A stretch of 64,000 nt of DNA. Source: Myxococcales bacterium. Its GTDB lineage: Bacteria > Myxococcota_A > Polyangia > Polyangiales > JADJMO01. A program made the translations under genes and the position numbers. The stretch is taken from the NCBI GenBank assembly GCA_016709545.1, contig JADJMO010000014.1, positions 124,001-188,000 on the forward strand, in the 5' to 3' direction. Within the stretch, counting starts at the first letter, position 1; each line of letters begins with the position of its first letter. Below, one piece after another: positions 25,390-35,700 of this stretch. The notes below the pieces were generated by a model. That model saw only the letters and a program-made list of their open reading frames with translations. It made no database searches and was not told the origin of the DNA.

Positions 25390-25481
25390 GGCCCGAGGGT
25401 AACCCGAGGCGCGTCGTCGGTGCGCACCAACGGTACACTGTTGGCGTGAAGCCGAAGTGACGCGAGCTCGTCGTCGACGGA

Positions 25482-25724
25482 GTGCCGGCCCAGGTTCGGC
25501 TCGAGGTGCGCTTCGTCGACGGTGCACCGGAGTACCGCGCGACGGTTCGCGCCGAGCGCGGCGACGTCGTGGTGTGGCTCGATGGGTGGTCCAGCGCCGC
25601 GCTCCGGCTCGCCGACGGCGACGACGAACCGACCGGCTTCGTCGCCGTACGCTCGAGCCTGTCGACCGAGGCGCCGCTCACCGCCGCGGTCCGGCTCGCG
25701 CGCACGGCTCCGACCGATTCCTGA
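25482..25724 (+). CDS. Small hypothetical protein, about 80 residues
   Basis: A GTG at 25482 opens a frame with a good amphipathic beta-rich protein (VRLEVRFVDGAPEYRATVRAE, then VVWLDGWSSAALRLAD) and strong GC3 bias. A stop lies upstream in the same frame, at 25458, so the protein cannot start further back unless a base is missing; the stretch from 25461 to 25481 also looks coding, which hints at a lost start. No family is recognised. It lies 48 bp before the TetR gene. Confidence 0.45.
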   Translation: MPAQVRLEVRFVDGAPEYRATVRAERGDVVVWLDGWSSAALRLADGDDEPTGFVAVRSSLSTEAPLTAAVRLARTAPTDS

Positions 25725-25772
25725 GCCAGGGTTCTTGACGACGCGTTCCATAATGCGCACACTCACCAGACG

Positions 25773-26348
25773 ATGGCGAGGCCGAAGGAGTTCGATCGCG
25801 ACGAGGTGCTCGACCGCGCCGTCGATCTCTTCTGGCGCAACGGCTACGAGGCCACGTCCATGGCCGACATGGTCGAGGCGCTCGGCATCGGCCGGCAGAG
25901 CCTCTACGACACGTTCGGCGACAAGCACGCCCTCTACCTCGCCGCGCTCGACCGCTATCTCGGAGGGCCCGGAGCGCTCGGTGCGTTGCCGACCGACGTC
26001 CCGGTCCGCAAGCAGCTGCGCGCCATCTTCCAGACCATGGTCGACCGGGCGGTGGCGCACCCCGAGCGCGGCCTCTGCATGCTGGGCGCCGCCGCCGTGG
26101 AGCGCTGCGCCGAGGACGACGAGGTGAGCAAGCGCTTCTGTCGCCGCACCCACGAGCTCGAGGACGCCTTCACCCGCCGCCTCGAGCAAGCCAAGGCAGA
26201 CGGCGAGATCGGCGGGCACCACGACCCGCGTGGGCTCGCGCGGTACCTCGTCAACGCCCTCTACGGCCTCCAGCTCTCGGCGCGCGCCCATCCACGGCAC
26301 GCCTTCCTCGACCCCATCCTCGACGTCACGCTGTCCGTCCTCGGCTGA
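25773..26348 (+). CDS. TetR/AcrR family transcriptional regulator
   Basis: A 191-residue repressor. The N-terminal helix-turn-helix covers about residues 8-55, with the family pattern DEVLDRAVDLFWRNGYEATSMADMVEALGIGRQSLYDTFGDK. The C-terminal ligand domain (about 75-190) includes RGLCMLGAAAVERC. The SDR gene downstream (109 bp away) is the natural target, and an imperfect palindrome sits in that gap. Confidence 0.9.
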   Translation: MARPKEFDRDEVLDRAVDLFWRNGYEATSMADMVEALGIGRQSLYDTFGDKHALYLAALDRYLGGPGALGALPTDVPVRKQLRAIFQTMVDRAVAHPERGLCMLGAAAVERCAEDDEVSKRFCRRTHELEDAFTRRLEQAKADGEIGGHHDPRGLARYLVNALYGLQLSARAHPRHAFLDPILDVTLSVLG

Positions 26349-26426
26349 GGCAAGTCTACGAAGTCTACGAACGGATCGTGAGGGGTCGGCACACTGCGGC
26401 GCCGGCCCTGTTTGCTCGCGTTATTT

Positions 26427-26442
26427 TGGATCGAACGGTCCA
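26427..26442. promoter_or_regulatory. Candidate TetR operator before the SDR gene
   Basis: TGGATCGAACGGTCCA is a 16-bp near-palindrome (six of eight symmetric pairs match) 15 bp before the SDR ATG. Position and size fit an operator bound by the TetR-type protein encoded just upstream. A direct repeat AAGTCTACG-AAGTCTACG lies earlier in the same gap (about 26351-26370). Confidence 0.45.
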
Positions 26443-26456
26443 GAACGGATTGTCCC

Positions 26457-27206
26457 ATGAGTCAGCACCAGAACCCCGTCGCCCTCGTCACCGGTGGCAC
26501 CACCGGCATCGGCCTCGCCGCGGCCCTCTTGCTCCAGCAGCGTGGCCACGACGTGGTCGTCACCGGTCAGAATCCGGACAACCTCGCGGACGCCCAGCGG
26601 CTGCTCGGGGAGAAGGCCGTCGTGCTGAAGGCCGACGCCCGCTCGGTCGCGGACGCGGCGCGCGTCGCCACCGAAATCCAGCGGCGCTTCGGCCGCCTGG
26701 ACGTCGCCTTCCTCAACGCCGGGGTCGCGCGCTTCGCGCCGCTCGAGGCCTTCGACGAGGCGTTCTACGACGACCAGCTGGCCGTCAACGTGAAGGGTGT
26801 GCTCTTCCAGCTGCAGAAGCTCCTCCCTCTGCTCGGAGCCGGTGCCTCGGTGATCCTCAACACGTCGGTGGTCAACCAGAAGGGCATCGCCGGCGCGAGC
26901 GTGTACTCCGCCACCAAGGGGGCGCTCGTCGCGGCGCTGCGCGCGCTCGCCGTGGAGCTCGCGCCCAAGGGCATCCGCGTGAACGCCGTGAGCCCGGGCC
27001 CGATCGAGACCCCGATCTACGGCAAGCTCGGGATGCCGGCCGAGGCAGTCGCCGGCTTCAAGAGCGGCATGACGGCGCAGGTCCCGCTCGGGCGCTTCGG
27101 TACCGCCGCGGAGGTCGCCGAGGTGGTGGGCTTCCTCGCTTCGAAGGGCGCGAGCTACGTCACGGGCGTGGAGGTCTCGGTCGACGGCGGGCTCGCGGCC
27201 ACCTGA
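26457..27206 (+). CDS. Classical short-chain dehydrogenase/reductase
   Basis: A 249-residue SDR. The cofactor motif is TGGTTGIG (about residues 13-20), the NAG motif is FLNAGVARF, the catalytic Ser sits in VILNTSVV, and the active site is YSATKGALVAALRALA (Tyr-x-x-x-Lys). RVNAVSPGPIETP and a final GVEVSVDGGLAAT complete the family pattern. It reduces or oxidises a small carbonyl substrate; which one is not shown. It is likely repressed by the upstream TetR protein. Confidence 0.9.
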   Translation: MSQHQNPVALVTGGTTGIGLAAALLLQQRGHDVVVTGQNPDNLADAQRLLGEKAVVLKADARSVADAARVATEIQRRFGRLDVAFLNAGVARFAPLEAFDEAFYDDQLAVNVKGVLFQLQKLLPLLGAGASVILNTSVVNQKGIAGASVYSATKGALVAALRALAVELAPKGIRVNAVSPGPIETPIYGKLGMPAEAVAGFKSGMTAQVPLGRFGTAAEVAEVVGFLASKGASYVTGVEVSVDGGLAAT

Positions 27207-27297
27207 CGAGTGTCCTGCCGAGCGGTCAGGCGCGCTGGGTCGCCGGGTGAAGTGAAGACTGCTTGACCGACCCGCGCGCGGGGATTCTGCTCGGAGC

Positions 27298-28608
27298 ATG
27301 CGCGTCGTGCTCCTCCTCGCGTTGCTCGCCGGGTGCAGTCGCAAGGACGGAGCGCCCGAGCCGCCACCGAAGCCCACGGCCACCGTGTCCAGCGCGAGCG
27401 TCTCGCCGCCGCCCGTCGCGACGCCCAACACCTTCCTCGGCGAGGGCGCACCCACGTTCGTCGTCGGCACCCAGGGGGACGAGGCTGCCGATCGGATCGT
27501 CCGCCACCAGGCCCGCCTGGTCCAGGGCATGTTCTTCCCTGCATCGACGCTCGTCGAGGACACGACCGTCGTCCCGGGCAAGGGTGTCGATGCGTGGCCT
27601 CGGCGCCCGGTCGTCTACGGTGGGCCGCACGTGCATGCGGCGCTCGCGGCGCTCGCGCCGACGCTCCCGTTCCAGCTCGAGCGCGGCAAGCTCGTCCTCG
27701 GCGGCGAGACGTTCGTGGGCGACGACCTGATGCTGATCACGGTGTTGCCCGCGCGCGCCGCCGACGCCGACGGCCCGGGTTTTCCGCGGATGCTGATCTA
27801 CGCGGGCACGGGAGACCCTGGTGTCGCCGAGATCAACGCGGTCCCGCACGGCCAGCACGCCATCCTCGTCGCCGATCGCTTCGGCGTGCTGACCACGGGC
27901 GCGTGGACTCGCCGCGCCGGCAAGGTGGTCGCGGCGCTCGAGCCGCGGGCTCCCCGGGAGGCCTTCCGCACGACCGAGCGCGCGTTCCACGGGGGCAAGC
28001 TGCGCTTCTCGTCGCTCGCGAGCGAGCCCGCGTCCAAGGACGAGGAGCCGTACGTCGAGGCGTGCGTACGGGGCCTCGACCGCGTCGTCGAGCGGCTGTC
28101 TCTCGACGGGGCGCCGACGATCGACGTCTTCCTGTACCCGGACAGCGCGACCAAGGCGAAGCTCACCGGCAACGGCGGCGCGGGCCACGCCGTCCCTTCC
28201 TCGCACACCCTCCACGTCATCCGGTTCGACCCGAAGAAGGGGGGCGCGCTCGAGGGGCTGATCGCCCACGAGGGCACGCACGTGATCGCGACCGCGGCGT
28301 GGGGTGCACCGGGCAGCGCGGCGATGGGCGAGGGCCTCGCGGTGTGGGTGAGCGGCAGGTACGCGGGCGTCGAGCTCGAGAAGTGGAGGGCCAAGCTCGG
28401 CGCGCCGCCGAAGCTCGCCGACCTCCTCGGCAAGGGGTTCTTCGCGCGCAAGGAGGCCGAGACGTACCCGGCCTCCGGGCTGCTCGTCGATCGCGCGATC
28501 GCGAGCGTGGGGCTCGTGAAGTTCCGCGCGCACCTCTACGGCGCGACCGCGGGCGAGTGGGCCGAGGCGTGCGCGGCCGCCGGCGACCCCGCGCTCGCCA
28601 AGGACTAG
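27298..28608 (+). CDS. Lipoprotein with an HExxH zinc-peptidase-like motif
   Basis: A 436-residue protein. Lipobox LLAGC (Cys13) and a Pro/Lys linker to about residue 45 come first. Near residue 320 the sequence GLIAHEGTHVIATAA gives an HEGTH zinc motif, and AAMGEGLAVWVSGRY downstream can provide the third ligand Glu of a peptidase-MA/gluzincin-like site. The N-terminal half has beta-strand repeats with no recognised domain. Probable outer-envelope metalloprotease or a degenerate relative. The L,D-transpeptidase gene follows 28 bp downstream, so co-transcription is likely. Confidence 0.75.
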   Translation: MRVVLLLALLAGCSRKDGAPEPPPKPTATVSSASVSPPPVATPNTFLGEGAPTFVVGTQGDEAADRIVRHQARLVQGMFFPASTLVEDTTVVPGKGVDAWPRRPVVYGGPHVHAALAALAPTLPFQLERGKLVLGGETFVGDDLMLITVLPARAADADGPGFPRMLIYAGTGDPGVAEINAVPHGQHAILVADRFGVLTTGAWTRRAGKVVAALEPRAPREAFRTTERAFHGGKLRFSSLASEPASKDEEPYVEACVRGLDRVVERLSLDGAPTIDVFLYPDSATKAKLTGNGGAGHAVPSSHTLHVIRFDPKKGGALEGLIAHEGTHVIATAAWGAPGSAAMGEGLAVWVSGRYAGVELEKWRAKLGAPPKLADLLGKGFFARKEAETYPASGLLVDRAIASVGLVKFRAHLYGATAGEWAEACAAAGDPALAKD

Positions 28609-28636
28609 CTGGCGAGGGGCGAGCGTTCTCCGCCCG

Positions 28637-29311
28637 ATGATCGGGCGGCTCCTCCTCCACGCCGTGAGCGCGGTGCTCGTGGTCGGGTCGATCGCCCCGA
28701 GTCCGGTGCCGCGGCCCGACGTCGCGGCCCGGCTGGCGGCGAAGGGCAGCCACCTCGGCGCACCGGTGTTCGTGCGGATCTTCAAGGAAGCGGCGGTCCT
28801 CGAGGTCTGGGCCAAGGCCGATGCGCGCTACGTCCTCTTCGAGCGGTATCCGATCTGCCGGTTCTCCGGCGGCCTCGGCCCCAAGCGCAAGGAGGGGGAT
28901 CGACAGGCCCCCGAGGGCCTCTACCGGGTCGGCCTCGGGCAGCTCAACCCGCACAGCCGCTTCCACCTGTCGTTCGACCTCGGCTACCCGAACGCCTTCG
29001 AGGCGGCGCAGGGGTGGACCGGCTCCGCGCTGATGGTGCACGGCAGCTGCGTGTCGATCGGGTGCTACGCGATGGGCGACGCGGCCATCACGGAGATCTA
29101 CACGCTGATGCGCGCGGCGCTGCGCGCGGGCCAGCCGTTCGTGTCGGTCCAGGCGCTCCCGTTCGCGTTGACCGAGGCGAACCTCCGCGCCCACGCGGGC
29201 TCGCCGTTCCTCGGTCACTGGCGGGCGCTCGCACCGGCCTACGCAGCGTTCGAGCGAGAGCACGTGCCGCCGACCGTCTCGGTCACGACGAAGGGCTACT
29301 CTCTCCCTTGA
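28637..29311 (+). CDS. L,D-transpeptidase (YkuD), periplasmic
   Basis: A 224-residue exported enzyme. An N-terminal hydrophobic stretch (LLLHAVSAVLVVGSIA) acts as signal or anchor. The catalytic motif H-G-S-C-V-S-I-G-C-Y-A-M (about residues 134-145) has the S-x-G-C cysteine of YkuD domains, and SGGLGPKRKEGDRQAPEG is the typical upstream segment. The closest shape is the YafK/ErfK-like subset. It cross-links peptidoglycan or attaches or removes proteins. The last 29 bases overlap the convergent membrane-protein gene. Confidence 0.85.
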   Translation: MIGRLLLHAVSAVLVVGSIAPSPVPRPDVAARLAAKGSHLGAPVFVRIFKEAAVLEVWAKADARYVLFERYPICRFSGGLGPKRKEGDRQAPEGLYRVGLGQLNPHSRFHLSFDLGYPNAFEAAQGWTGSALMVHGSCVSIGCYAMGDAAITEIYTLMRAALRAGQPFVSVQALPFALTEANLRAHAGSPFLGHWRALAPAYAAFEREHVPPTVSVTTKGYSLP

Positions 29312-30492
29312 GCCTCTCGAGGGCTCTCTCGAGCTCCTCTTCGTCGCCCTCCGCCACCGCCTCGAGGGCCACCCGCAGCGGCACGTCGGCGGCGGTGTCG
29401 ATCGCGACGCGCAGCTTGGCGCGTCCGTCGTCGTCCAGGCGCTCCCGCAGCGCGACCGCCGCGCCCACGCGCGCCTCCGCCGACGCGGACGGGTCCTCGA
29501 GCGTCGCGAGCAGCGCCGGACGGTCCACCGCGACGCGGTACTTGCCGCCCCCTTCGTCGGTGAGCAGCGCCCGCAGGCTGGAGAGCCAGTCGCCGACGGC
29601 GCGGCCCTCCCGGACCAGGAGCGCTGCGATCGGCGGCGCCTCCGTGCGCACCGCCTCGATGGCCTCGCGGACCCGCTCGGCCACGAGCTCCGCGTCCATG
29701 GCCTTGTCGCAGGGAATCGAGACGTGCTCGCCGCCCTCGAGCGTCAGGTGCGCACTCCCGAGGTCGCTCGCCGCCTCGGTGATCCGCCGCACCGGGATCG
29801 ACAGGGTCCCACCGATCGGACGGTGGATGGCGACCACGTCCAGGCCGACCCCCACCTTGCTCGGCAACCGGAGCGTGCGCAGGACGTGGAAGATGTTGAC
29901 CGCGAGCAACAGCGCCGTGGCGATTGCCGTGAGCACCCACCCCGCGCTGGCGAACCGTGCGAAGCCCAGGGCCGAGAAGAACGGGACGACGCCGAGCGCG
30001 TTGGCCCGCGCCGCGCGGTTGACGACGATGCTCGCCGCCTGGTGGCCGACGCCGAGCCCGAGGCGGTCCAGCATCGCCCGCGCCTCGGACCGCGGCCCGT
30101 CGATGTCGAGCCAGCCACCGCCCTTCTCGACGATGCGGATGCCGGTGTTCGACGCGAGCCCGTGCGCGATGTCCTTGCGGGGCGTGAAGTTGCCGCCGGC
30201 GAAGGTGATCCCCTCGCCGTCGACGCGGACCGCCCCCTCGTGGGCGACCGTCTTGCCTTCGAGGAACCAGTGGCGCGAGCGGACGGCGAGCCACGCGAAG
30301 AGCGCCGCGAACGCGCCGATCCCCGGCGCAACGCCACGTGGGGATCTGCGCTCCGACCAAGAAGATCGTCGAGATCCCGAAGAGCACCGCGAGGAACAGC
30401 AGGATCGCCGACAAGGGCCCGAGCGAGGGGCGCGTCACGCGGATGCGTGTCTCTCCCCACACGAGGGGCGGGCGCGGGTCGTTCTGAGCCAC
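29283..30492 (-). CDS. Membrane protein with a C-terminal HEAT-like helical region (frame broken near 30331-30345)
   Basis: About 402 residues after one base is removed near 30331-30345. The N-terminal frame gives a transmembrane hairpin (LSAILLFLAVLFGISTIFLVG), the joined frame continues GAFAALFAWLAVRSRHW, then a soluble domain (VRVDGEGITFAGGNF). A further transmembrane pair follows (FFSALGFARFASAGWVLTAIATALLLAV), and the C-terminal 150 residues contain Ala/Leu-rich helices of the HEAT-repeat kind. No family is recognised. It converges on the L,D-transpeptidase with a 29-bp overlap. Confidence 0.6.
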
Positions 30493-30568
30493 GCCCCGAC
30501 CCTAGCGGGAACGAAGCCCGCCATCGAGCCGGGGTCGACACAGACGCGCGGCCGCGATACCCACGCGC

Positions 30569-31363
30569 ATGGAGCTCGATCACACCGTCACGGCCCTGGT
30601 CACCGGCGCGAACGGCGGCATCGGCACCGCCATCGCGCGCGCCCTCAAGCTGCACGAGACCAAGCTCGTCCTCTCCGGGCGTCGGCCCGAGACGCTGCAG
30701 GAGCTCGCCGCCGAGACCAAGGCCCGCGTGATCGTGGCCGACCTCGCGGTGCGGGCCGACGTGCACCGCCTGTGCGAGGAGGCCGGCCCCGTCGACGTGC
30801 TCGTCCTCAACGCCGCGCTCCCGGCGAGCGGACCGCTGCTCGAGTTCACCGAGGAGCAGATCGTGCGCGCCATGGCGGTCAACCTCGAGGTGCCGATCGT
30901 GATGGCGCGCTACTTCGCCGAGCGCATGGTCGAGCGCGGGCGCGGGCAGATCGTGTTCATCTCCTCGATCTCGGGCAAGGTCGCCGCGCGCGGCACCGCG
31001 ATCTACTCCGCGACCAAGTTCGGCATGCGGGGGTTCGCCCTCGGGCTGCGCGACGACCTGCACGGGACCGGCGTCGGGGTCTCCACGATCTTCCCCGGCT
31101 TCATCCGCGACGCGGGCATGTTCCACGACACCGGCGTGCAGCTCCCGCCGGGCGCCGGCACCCGCACCCCCGGCGACGTCGCGCAGGCGGTGCTGCGCGC
31201 CATCCGCGACGACGCCGCCGAGATCGACGTCGCGGCCTTCGAGCAGGTCGCGGGCGCGTACCTCGCGGCCTTCGCCCCGGGGCTCGTCTCCAGGCTCGCC
31301 CGCCTGAGCGACGGCGAGCGTCTCGCCAAGGAGATGTCCGAGGCCCAGAAGCACAAGCGGTAG
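30569..31363 (+). CDS. Short-chain dehydrogenase/reductase
   Basis: A 264-residue SDR. The cofactor loop TGANGGIGTAIA (about 12-23), LVLNAALPAS, the catalytic Ser in VFISSISGK, and YSATKFGMRGFALGLRDDL with the Tyr-x-x-x-Lys pair are all present. IFPGFIRDAG fits the usual PG loop. The C-terminal LVSRLARLSDGERLAKEM resembles NADP-type SDRs acting on fatty-acid or diglyceride-like substrates; this is inference. It is followed 12 bp later by the CLC gene, likely one transcript. Confidence 0.87.
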   Translation: MELDHTVTALVTGANGGIGTAIARALKLHETKLVLSGRRPETLQELAAETKARVIVADLAVRADVHRLCEEAGPVDVLVLNAALPASGPLLEFTEEQIVRAMAVNLEVPIVMARYFAERMVERGRGQIVFISSISGKVAARGTAIYSATKFGMRGFALGLRDDLHGTGVGVSTIFPGFIRDAGMFHDTGVQLPPGAGTRTPGDVAQAVLRAIRDDAAEIDVAAFEQVAGAYLAAFAPGLVSRLARLSDGERLAKEMSEAQKHKR

Positions 31364-31375
31364 CTCGCGCAGCCG

Positions 31376-32677
31376 ATGACTCGAAGCGAAGACGCGCGCA
31401 GCGGGCCGTCGGCCCTGGCCCAGTGGATCGGCCTCGGCGCCGTGGTCGGTGGCCTCTGCGGCGGCGCGTCCGCGCTGTTCCTGTTCCTGCTCGATCGCGC
31501 GACCCGGTTCCGCGAGACCCACGAGGCGATCGTCTACACGCTGCCGGTCGCGGGCCTCGCGATCGGCTGGATCTACGAGCGGTGGGGCCAGCCGATCAAG
31601 GGCGGCAACAACCTCGTCATCGACACCATCCACGACGACGGCCCCGAGCTCCCGCTGCGCATGGCGCCGATGGTGCTGATCGGCACCGTGCTCACCCACC
31701 TGTTCGGCGGCAGCGCGGGCCGCGAGGGCACCGCGGTGCAGATGGGTGCGAGCCTCTCGGACTGGGTCTCGCACCGGCTCGGCCTCGAGGGCTCACTGCG
31801 CCGCCAGCTGCTCGCCGCGGGGGTGGCCGGTGGCTTCGGCTCGGTGTTCGGCACGCCGATCGCCGGCGCCGTCTTCGGCCTCGAGTTCATCGTGCTCGGT
31901 CAGATCGAGTACCAGGCGCTCGTGCCGGCCCTGGTGGCCTCGCTCGTGGGCGACCTCGTCACGCGCGCGCTCGGCATCGTCCACACGCCGTACCCCGCCG
32001 CGCCGAGCCTGCCGCTCACGCCGCTGTTGCTCGGAAAGTGGGCCCTCTTCGCCGTGGCGATCGCGCTCGCCACCATGGCCTTCATCGAGCTGACCCACTT
32101 CCTCAAGAAGCAAGGCGAGCGGCGCATCCCGCGGCTGCCGCTCCGCATGTTCGTCGGCGGCGTGGTGGTCGTGCTCCTGTGGAAGCTGCTCGGCACGAGC
32201 GACTACCTGGGGCTCGGCGTGCCGACGATCGTGCGCGCGTTCCACGACCCGAGCCTCCCGACCACGGCGTTCGCGGCCAAGCTGCTCTTCACCGCGGTCA
32301 CGCTCGGCGCGGGCTTCCTCGGCGGCGAGGTGACGCCCCTGTTCTTCGTGGGCGCCGCCCTCGGCAACGCGCTCGCCCGCGCCCTCGACCTGCCGCTCGC
32401 CCTCGGGGCCGGCGTCGGGCTCGCGGCAGTGTTCGCGGCGGCCTCGAACACGCCGCTCGCGCTCTCGATCATGGCGATGGAGCTGCTCGGCGGGAACGTG
32501 TTCCCCCACGTCGTCATCGTGTGCGTGCTCGCCTACCTCCTCACCGGCCACCGCAGCATCTACCCTGCCCAGCGGCTGCGCTTCGGCAAGGGCGGCAAGA
32601 GGCTCAGCCATCCGACGACCCTCGGGGATCTCGGCGCCAAGGCCGCAGAGCCGGAACCCGAAGACGAGCCGCGCTGA
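31376..32677 (+). CDS. CLC-family anion transporter with fluoride-type motifs
   Basis: A 433-residue membrane protein of the ClC fold with about 10-11 helices. The canonical selectivity signature GSGIP is replaced by GGNNLV (about 75-80), the second by GREGT instead of GREGP, and the third by GGEVTPLFF in place of a GxFxP form. From memory these three substitutions mark the CLC-F subgroup, which antiports F- for H+ and protects cells from fluoride. I saw no fluoride riboswitch upstream. It probably resides in the inner membrane. Confidence 0.8.
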   Translation: MTRSEDARSGPSALAQWIGLGAVVGGLCGGASALFLFLLDRATRFRETHEAIVYTLPVAGLAIGWIYERWGQPIKGGNNLVIDTIHDDGPELPLRMAPMVLIGTVLTHLFGGSAGREGTAVQMGASLSDWVSHRLGLEGSLRRQLLAAGVAGGFGSVFGTPIAGAVFGLEFIVLGQIEYQALVPALVASLVGDLVTRALGIVHTPYPAAPSLPLTPLLLGKWALFAVAIALATMAFIELTHFLKKQGERRIPRLPLRMFVGGVVVVLLWKLLGTSDYLGLGVPTIVRAFHDPSLPTTAFAAKLLFTAVTLGAGFLGGEVTPLFFVGAALGNALARALDLPLALGAGVGLAAVFAAASNTPLALSIMAMELLGGNVFPHVVIVCVLAYLLTGHRSIYPAQRLRFGKGGKRLSHPTTLGDLGAKAAEPEPEDEPR

Positions 32678-32700
32678 CCGGCCTCGCGGTACATTGCCTC

Positions 32701-35700
32701 GTGGTCCAGAACACCCCCGAGGCCGTCGACCCGAAGGACACCGCCGCGCTCGGCGCCGCCGTGCGAGCGGGCGACCTCGCCGCGCTCACGCTCTCCGAGC
32801 CGCACGTCGCGGCGCTCGGCGAGCTGTTCATCGAGCAGGCCCTCGCGGAGCCCCTGTTCGCGTGGTGTGCGGCGAGCACCGAGCGTCGCGACGTGCGGCT
32901 CGCGGGGCTCCTCGCGATCGCGGTGCAGGCGGGCTTCGGCGAGCGCGTGGTCGCCGTGGCGCGGGACCGCGTGGTCAAGGGTCCGCTGCTCGACGCCCTC
33001 GGGTGCGCCCCGCTCCTCGGAGACGGTCACGCGCTCGGCGCGCCCGAGAACCGCGAGGCGCGTGCGCGGCTCGAGATCTTGCTCTGGGAAGCGGGCGCGA
33101 GCGCGCTCGAGGTCCCGGCGCTCGGGCCTTGGATCTTCGGCTCGGCGTCGGTGTTCGACGAGCTCGTGCACCGCCCCGCCCACGGCGCCCTCCGGGGCCG
33201 GGTGCTCGCCGCGCGCTGCCTCGAGATCTCGGTCCGCGGCCTTCCCCGCGACGCCGATCAGGAGCTCGTCGGGCGCTCGCTGCAGGTGCTCCAGCCGCTG
33301 CTCCTGCACCCGGAGCCGCTGGTCTGGATCCACGCCGCGCGCGCGCTCGGTCGCCTGACGGGCCCGCTCGAGCAGATGGAGGGCACGCTCCTCGACTGGG
33401 TGCTCGGCGAGTCCAAGGTGCTCCGTCAGCGCGCCATCACCGCCTTCGCGTCGTTGCCCGCCGAGCGCTTCGCCATGCTGGCCGGGCAGCTCGCCCAGAT
33501 CATCTCCTCGCGCGACGAGGACGCCTGGGTGCTCGCGGCCGTCGCCGCGGCGACCCCGTACCTGTTCTTCGAACGCCGGGACCTCTGGGACCGGCTCGCG
33601 AAGCGCATCCTCGCCGGCGAAGCGGGGGCCATCGGCGCCCGCGCGCTGGCCCGCGGTCTCGCCACGCTCCACCGGCGCGGGGTCTCCGATCCGGCCATCG
33701 AACGGCCGCTGCGCGCGCTGCGCGAGCTCGCCCGCGCGGCCCGGCCCGAGCGCCTCGACGAGGCCCGACGCTGGCTGGAGGTCACCGCGGTGACCGACGT
33801 GCTCGACGGCGCCGAGCGCGACCCGCTCGACCTCGAGCTCGGCCTCGAGAACCTCGTGCGCATGGCTGCGCAGTACGATGACGACGAAGCCGATGCGCGC
33901 GCCGCGCGGTTCGCTGGCTCGCTGGCCCGCACCTTCGAGGACGCCCGCCGCATCGCGCTCGCGCCCGGGCGCGTGCGCCACCGCGCCGCGGCCATCAACG
34001 CCCTCGAGGCGTGCGCGCGCGCGTTCGCGCTGCGCCTCTGGAACCCGCTCCTGGCGACGAGCCCCTCCGGTGAGCACGTCGACGAGCCCGACCTCGAGGA
34101 GACGTGGCGCCTCGTGGCCCGCGCCCCGGCCGAGATGCTCGACGAGCTCCGTTTGCGCGAGCCCCGCGAGGACGAGCTCGAGGTGCTCGCCATCCGCCTC
34201 GGTGGCTACGCGCTCGACTCCTGCGACGGCGAAGACGGCGGCAAGACGGGTGAGCGCGGCCCGGCGGCCAACGCGACGTGCCTGTGGCTGCGCAAGGTCG
34301 AGGGCCTCGCCGACGGCTCGCGCGAGCTGCCGGCGCCGCTGCAGAGCGCGCTCTCCGCCTTGTTCTGGCGGCTCGTCGACACGACCCGCGGCACAGCGCT
34401 CGGCGAGATCGACGACGTCGCCTGGCTCGGCCCGTTCGCCGCGTGGTGGGCGCTCGTGATCGATCGCCCGCAGGTGCTGCAACAGCTCGCCCACGCCCTC
34501 CCCATGATCGCCGAGGGCGCGCTCGCCAAGTGCTGCGAGCAGGCCGACGAGCTGCGCAACGCGGTGTCGTCCGGGCTCCCCGACGGCGGCTGGTTCGCCG
34601 GCGCCGAAGAGGCGCTCGAGGCGCTGTTCGCCGACAAGACCGAGCTCGGCGTCGCGCTCTCGGCCCTCGCAGCCGCGCTCGCCAAGTTCAAGGTCGCCGT
34701 CGGTCAGCGCAAGGACCTCGAGGCGCTGTGCCTCGACCTCGTGCTCGCGGGGGACCGCCTGCACCACGCGGTCTCCGACCCGGTGAAGGCGCTCCACCCC
34801 GCGACCGCGGCGACGGCCGAGGACTCGCTCTCGCGCAGCGCCACCGAGAACGCGCCGCGCATCGCCGCCATGGTCGCGCGCGCCATCCGCACCCGCGACC
34901 TCTCGCTGCTCGACGTGTGGATCGCCTCCCTCGGGCCCATCACCTCGACCCTGCTCGAGGAGGCGGTCAAGGCCGCCATCCGCAAGACCCCACCGCCGCC
35001 CCCGCAGCCCAAGAAACAGGAGCCCAAGGTGGTGCAGGGCTACGAGCTCGTGCGCCCGCTCGGGGAGGGCGGCGTCGGCACCGTGTGGCTCGTGCGCAAG
35101 CCCGGCGCCGACCGCCTGTTCGTGCTCAAGATCCCCAAGGCCGACGCGCTCGCCAGCGCGAACGACGTGGAGCGCGAGGGCATCCTCGACTCGTTCGTCG
35201 AGGAGGCCAAGGCGCTCGCCGGCCTCTACCACCCGAACGTCGCCAACATCATCGATCGCGGCGTCGCGGGGGACGCGCCGTTCCTGGTCCTCGAGTACCT
35301 GATCGGCGCCGATCTCAAGCAGTACGCGACGGCGCGCGCCATGTCGCTGTTCGAGCTCCGGCAGGTGGTCCTCGACGCGTGCGCGGGCCTCGCGGCGCTC
35401 CACTCGGCGGGGCTCGTCCACCGCGACATCAAGCCCGCGAACCTCTGGCTGCGCCTGCCGCTCGCGGGCGGCGAGACCTTCGACCCAGAGAAGCACCGCG
35501 ACCCGGCCCGCACGATGCCGCTCGCCACCGTGGTCATCGACTTCGGCATGGTGCGCGCGATCCGCGTGGCCAAGGAGGCGGGCGGCCGCTTCGTCGCCGG
35601 CACCCCGGGCTACCTCGCGCCCGAGCAGGTGCTCGACCCGGTCGAGCTCGATCCCCGCGCCGACGTCTACGCTCTCGCCGGCACCCTCTACAACGTCACG

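Noticed and set aside
29014..32700. Upstream extension of the giant kinase frame
   Set aside because: The frame is open across the L,D-transpeptidase, the SDR and the CLC genes, whose proteins are clear in other frames. The kinase protein begins to look real only at 32701.
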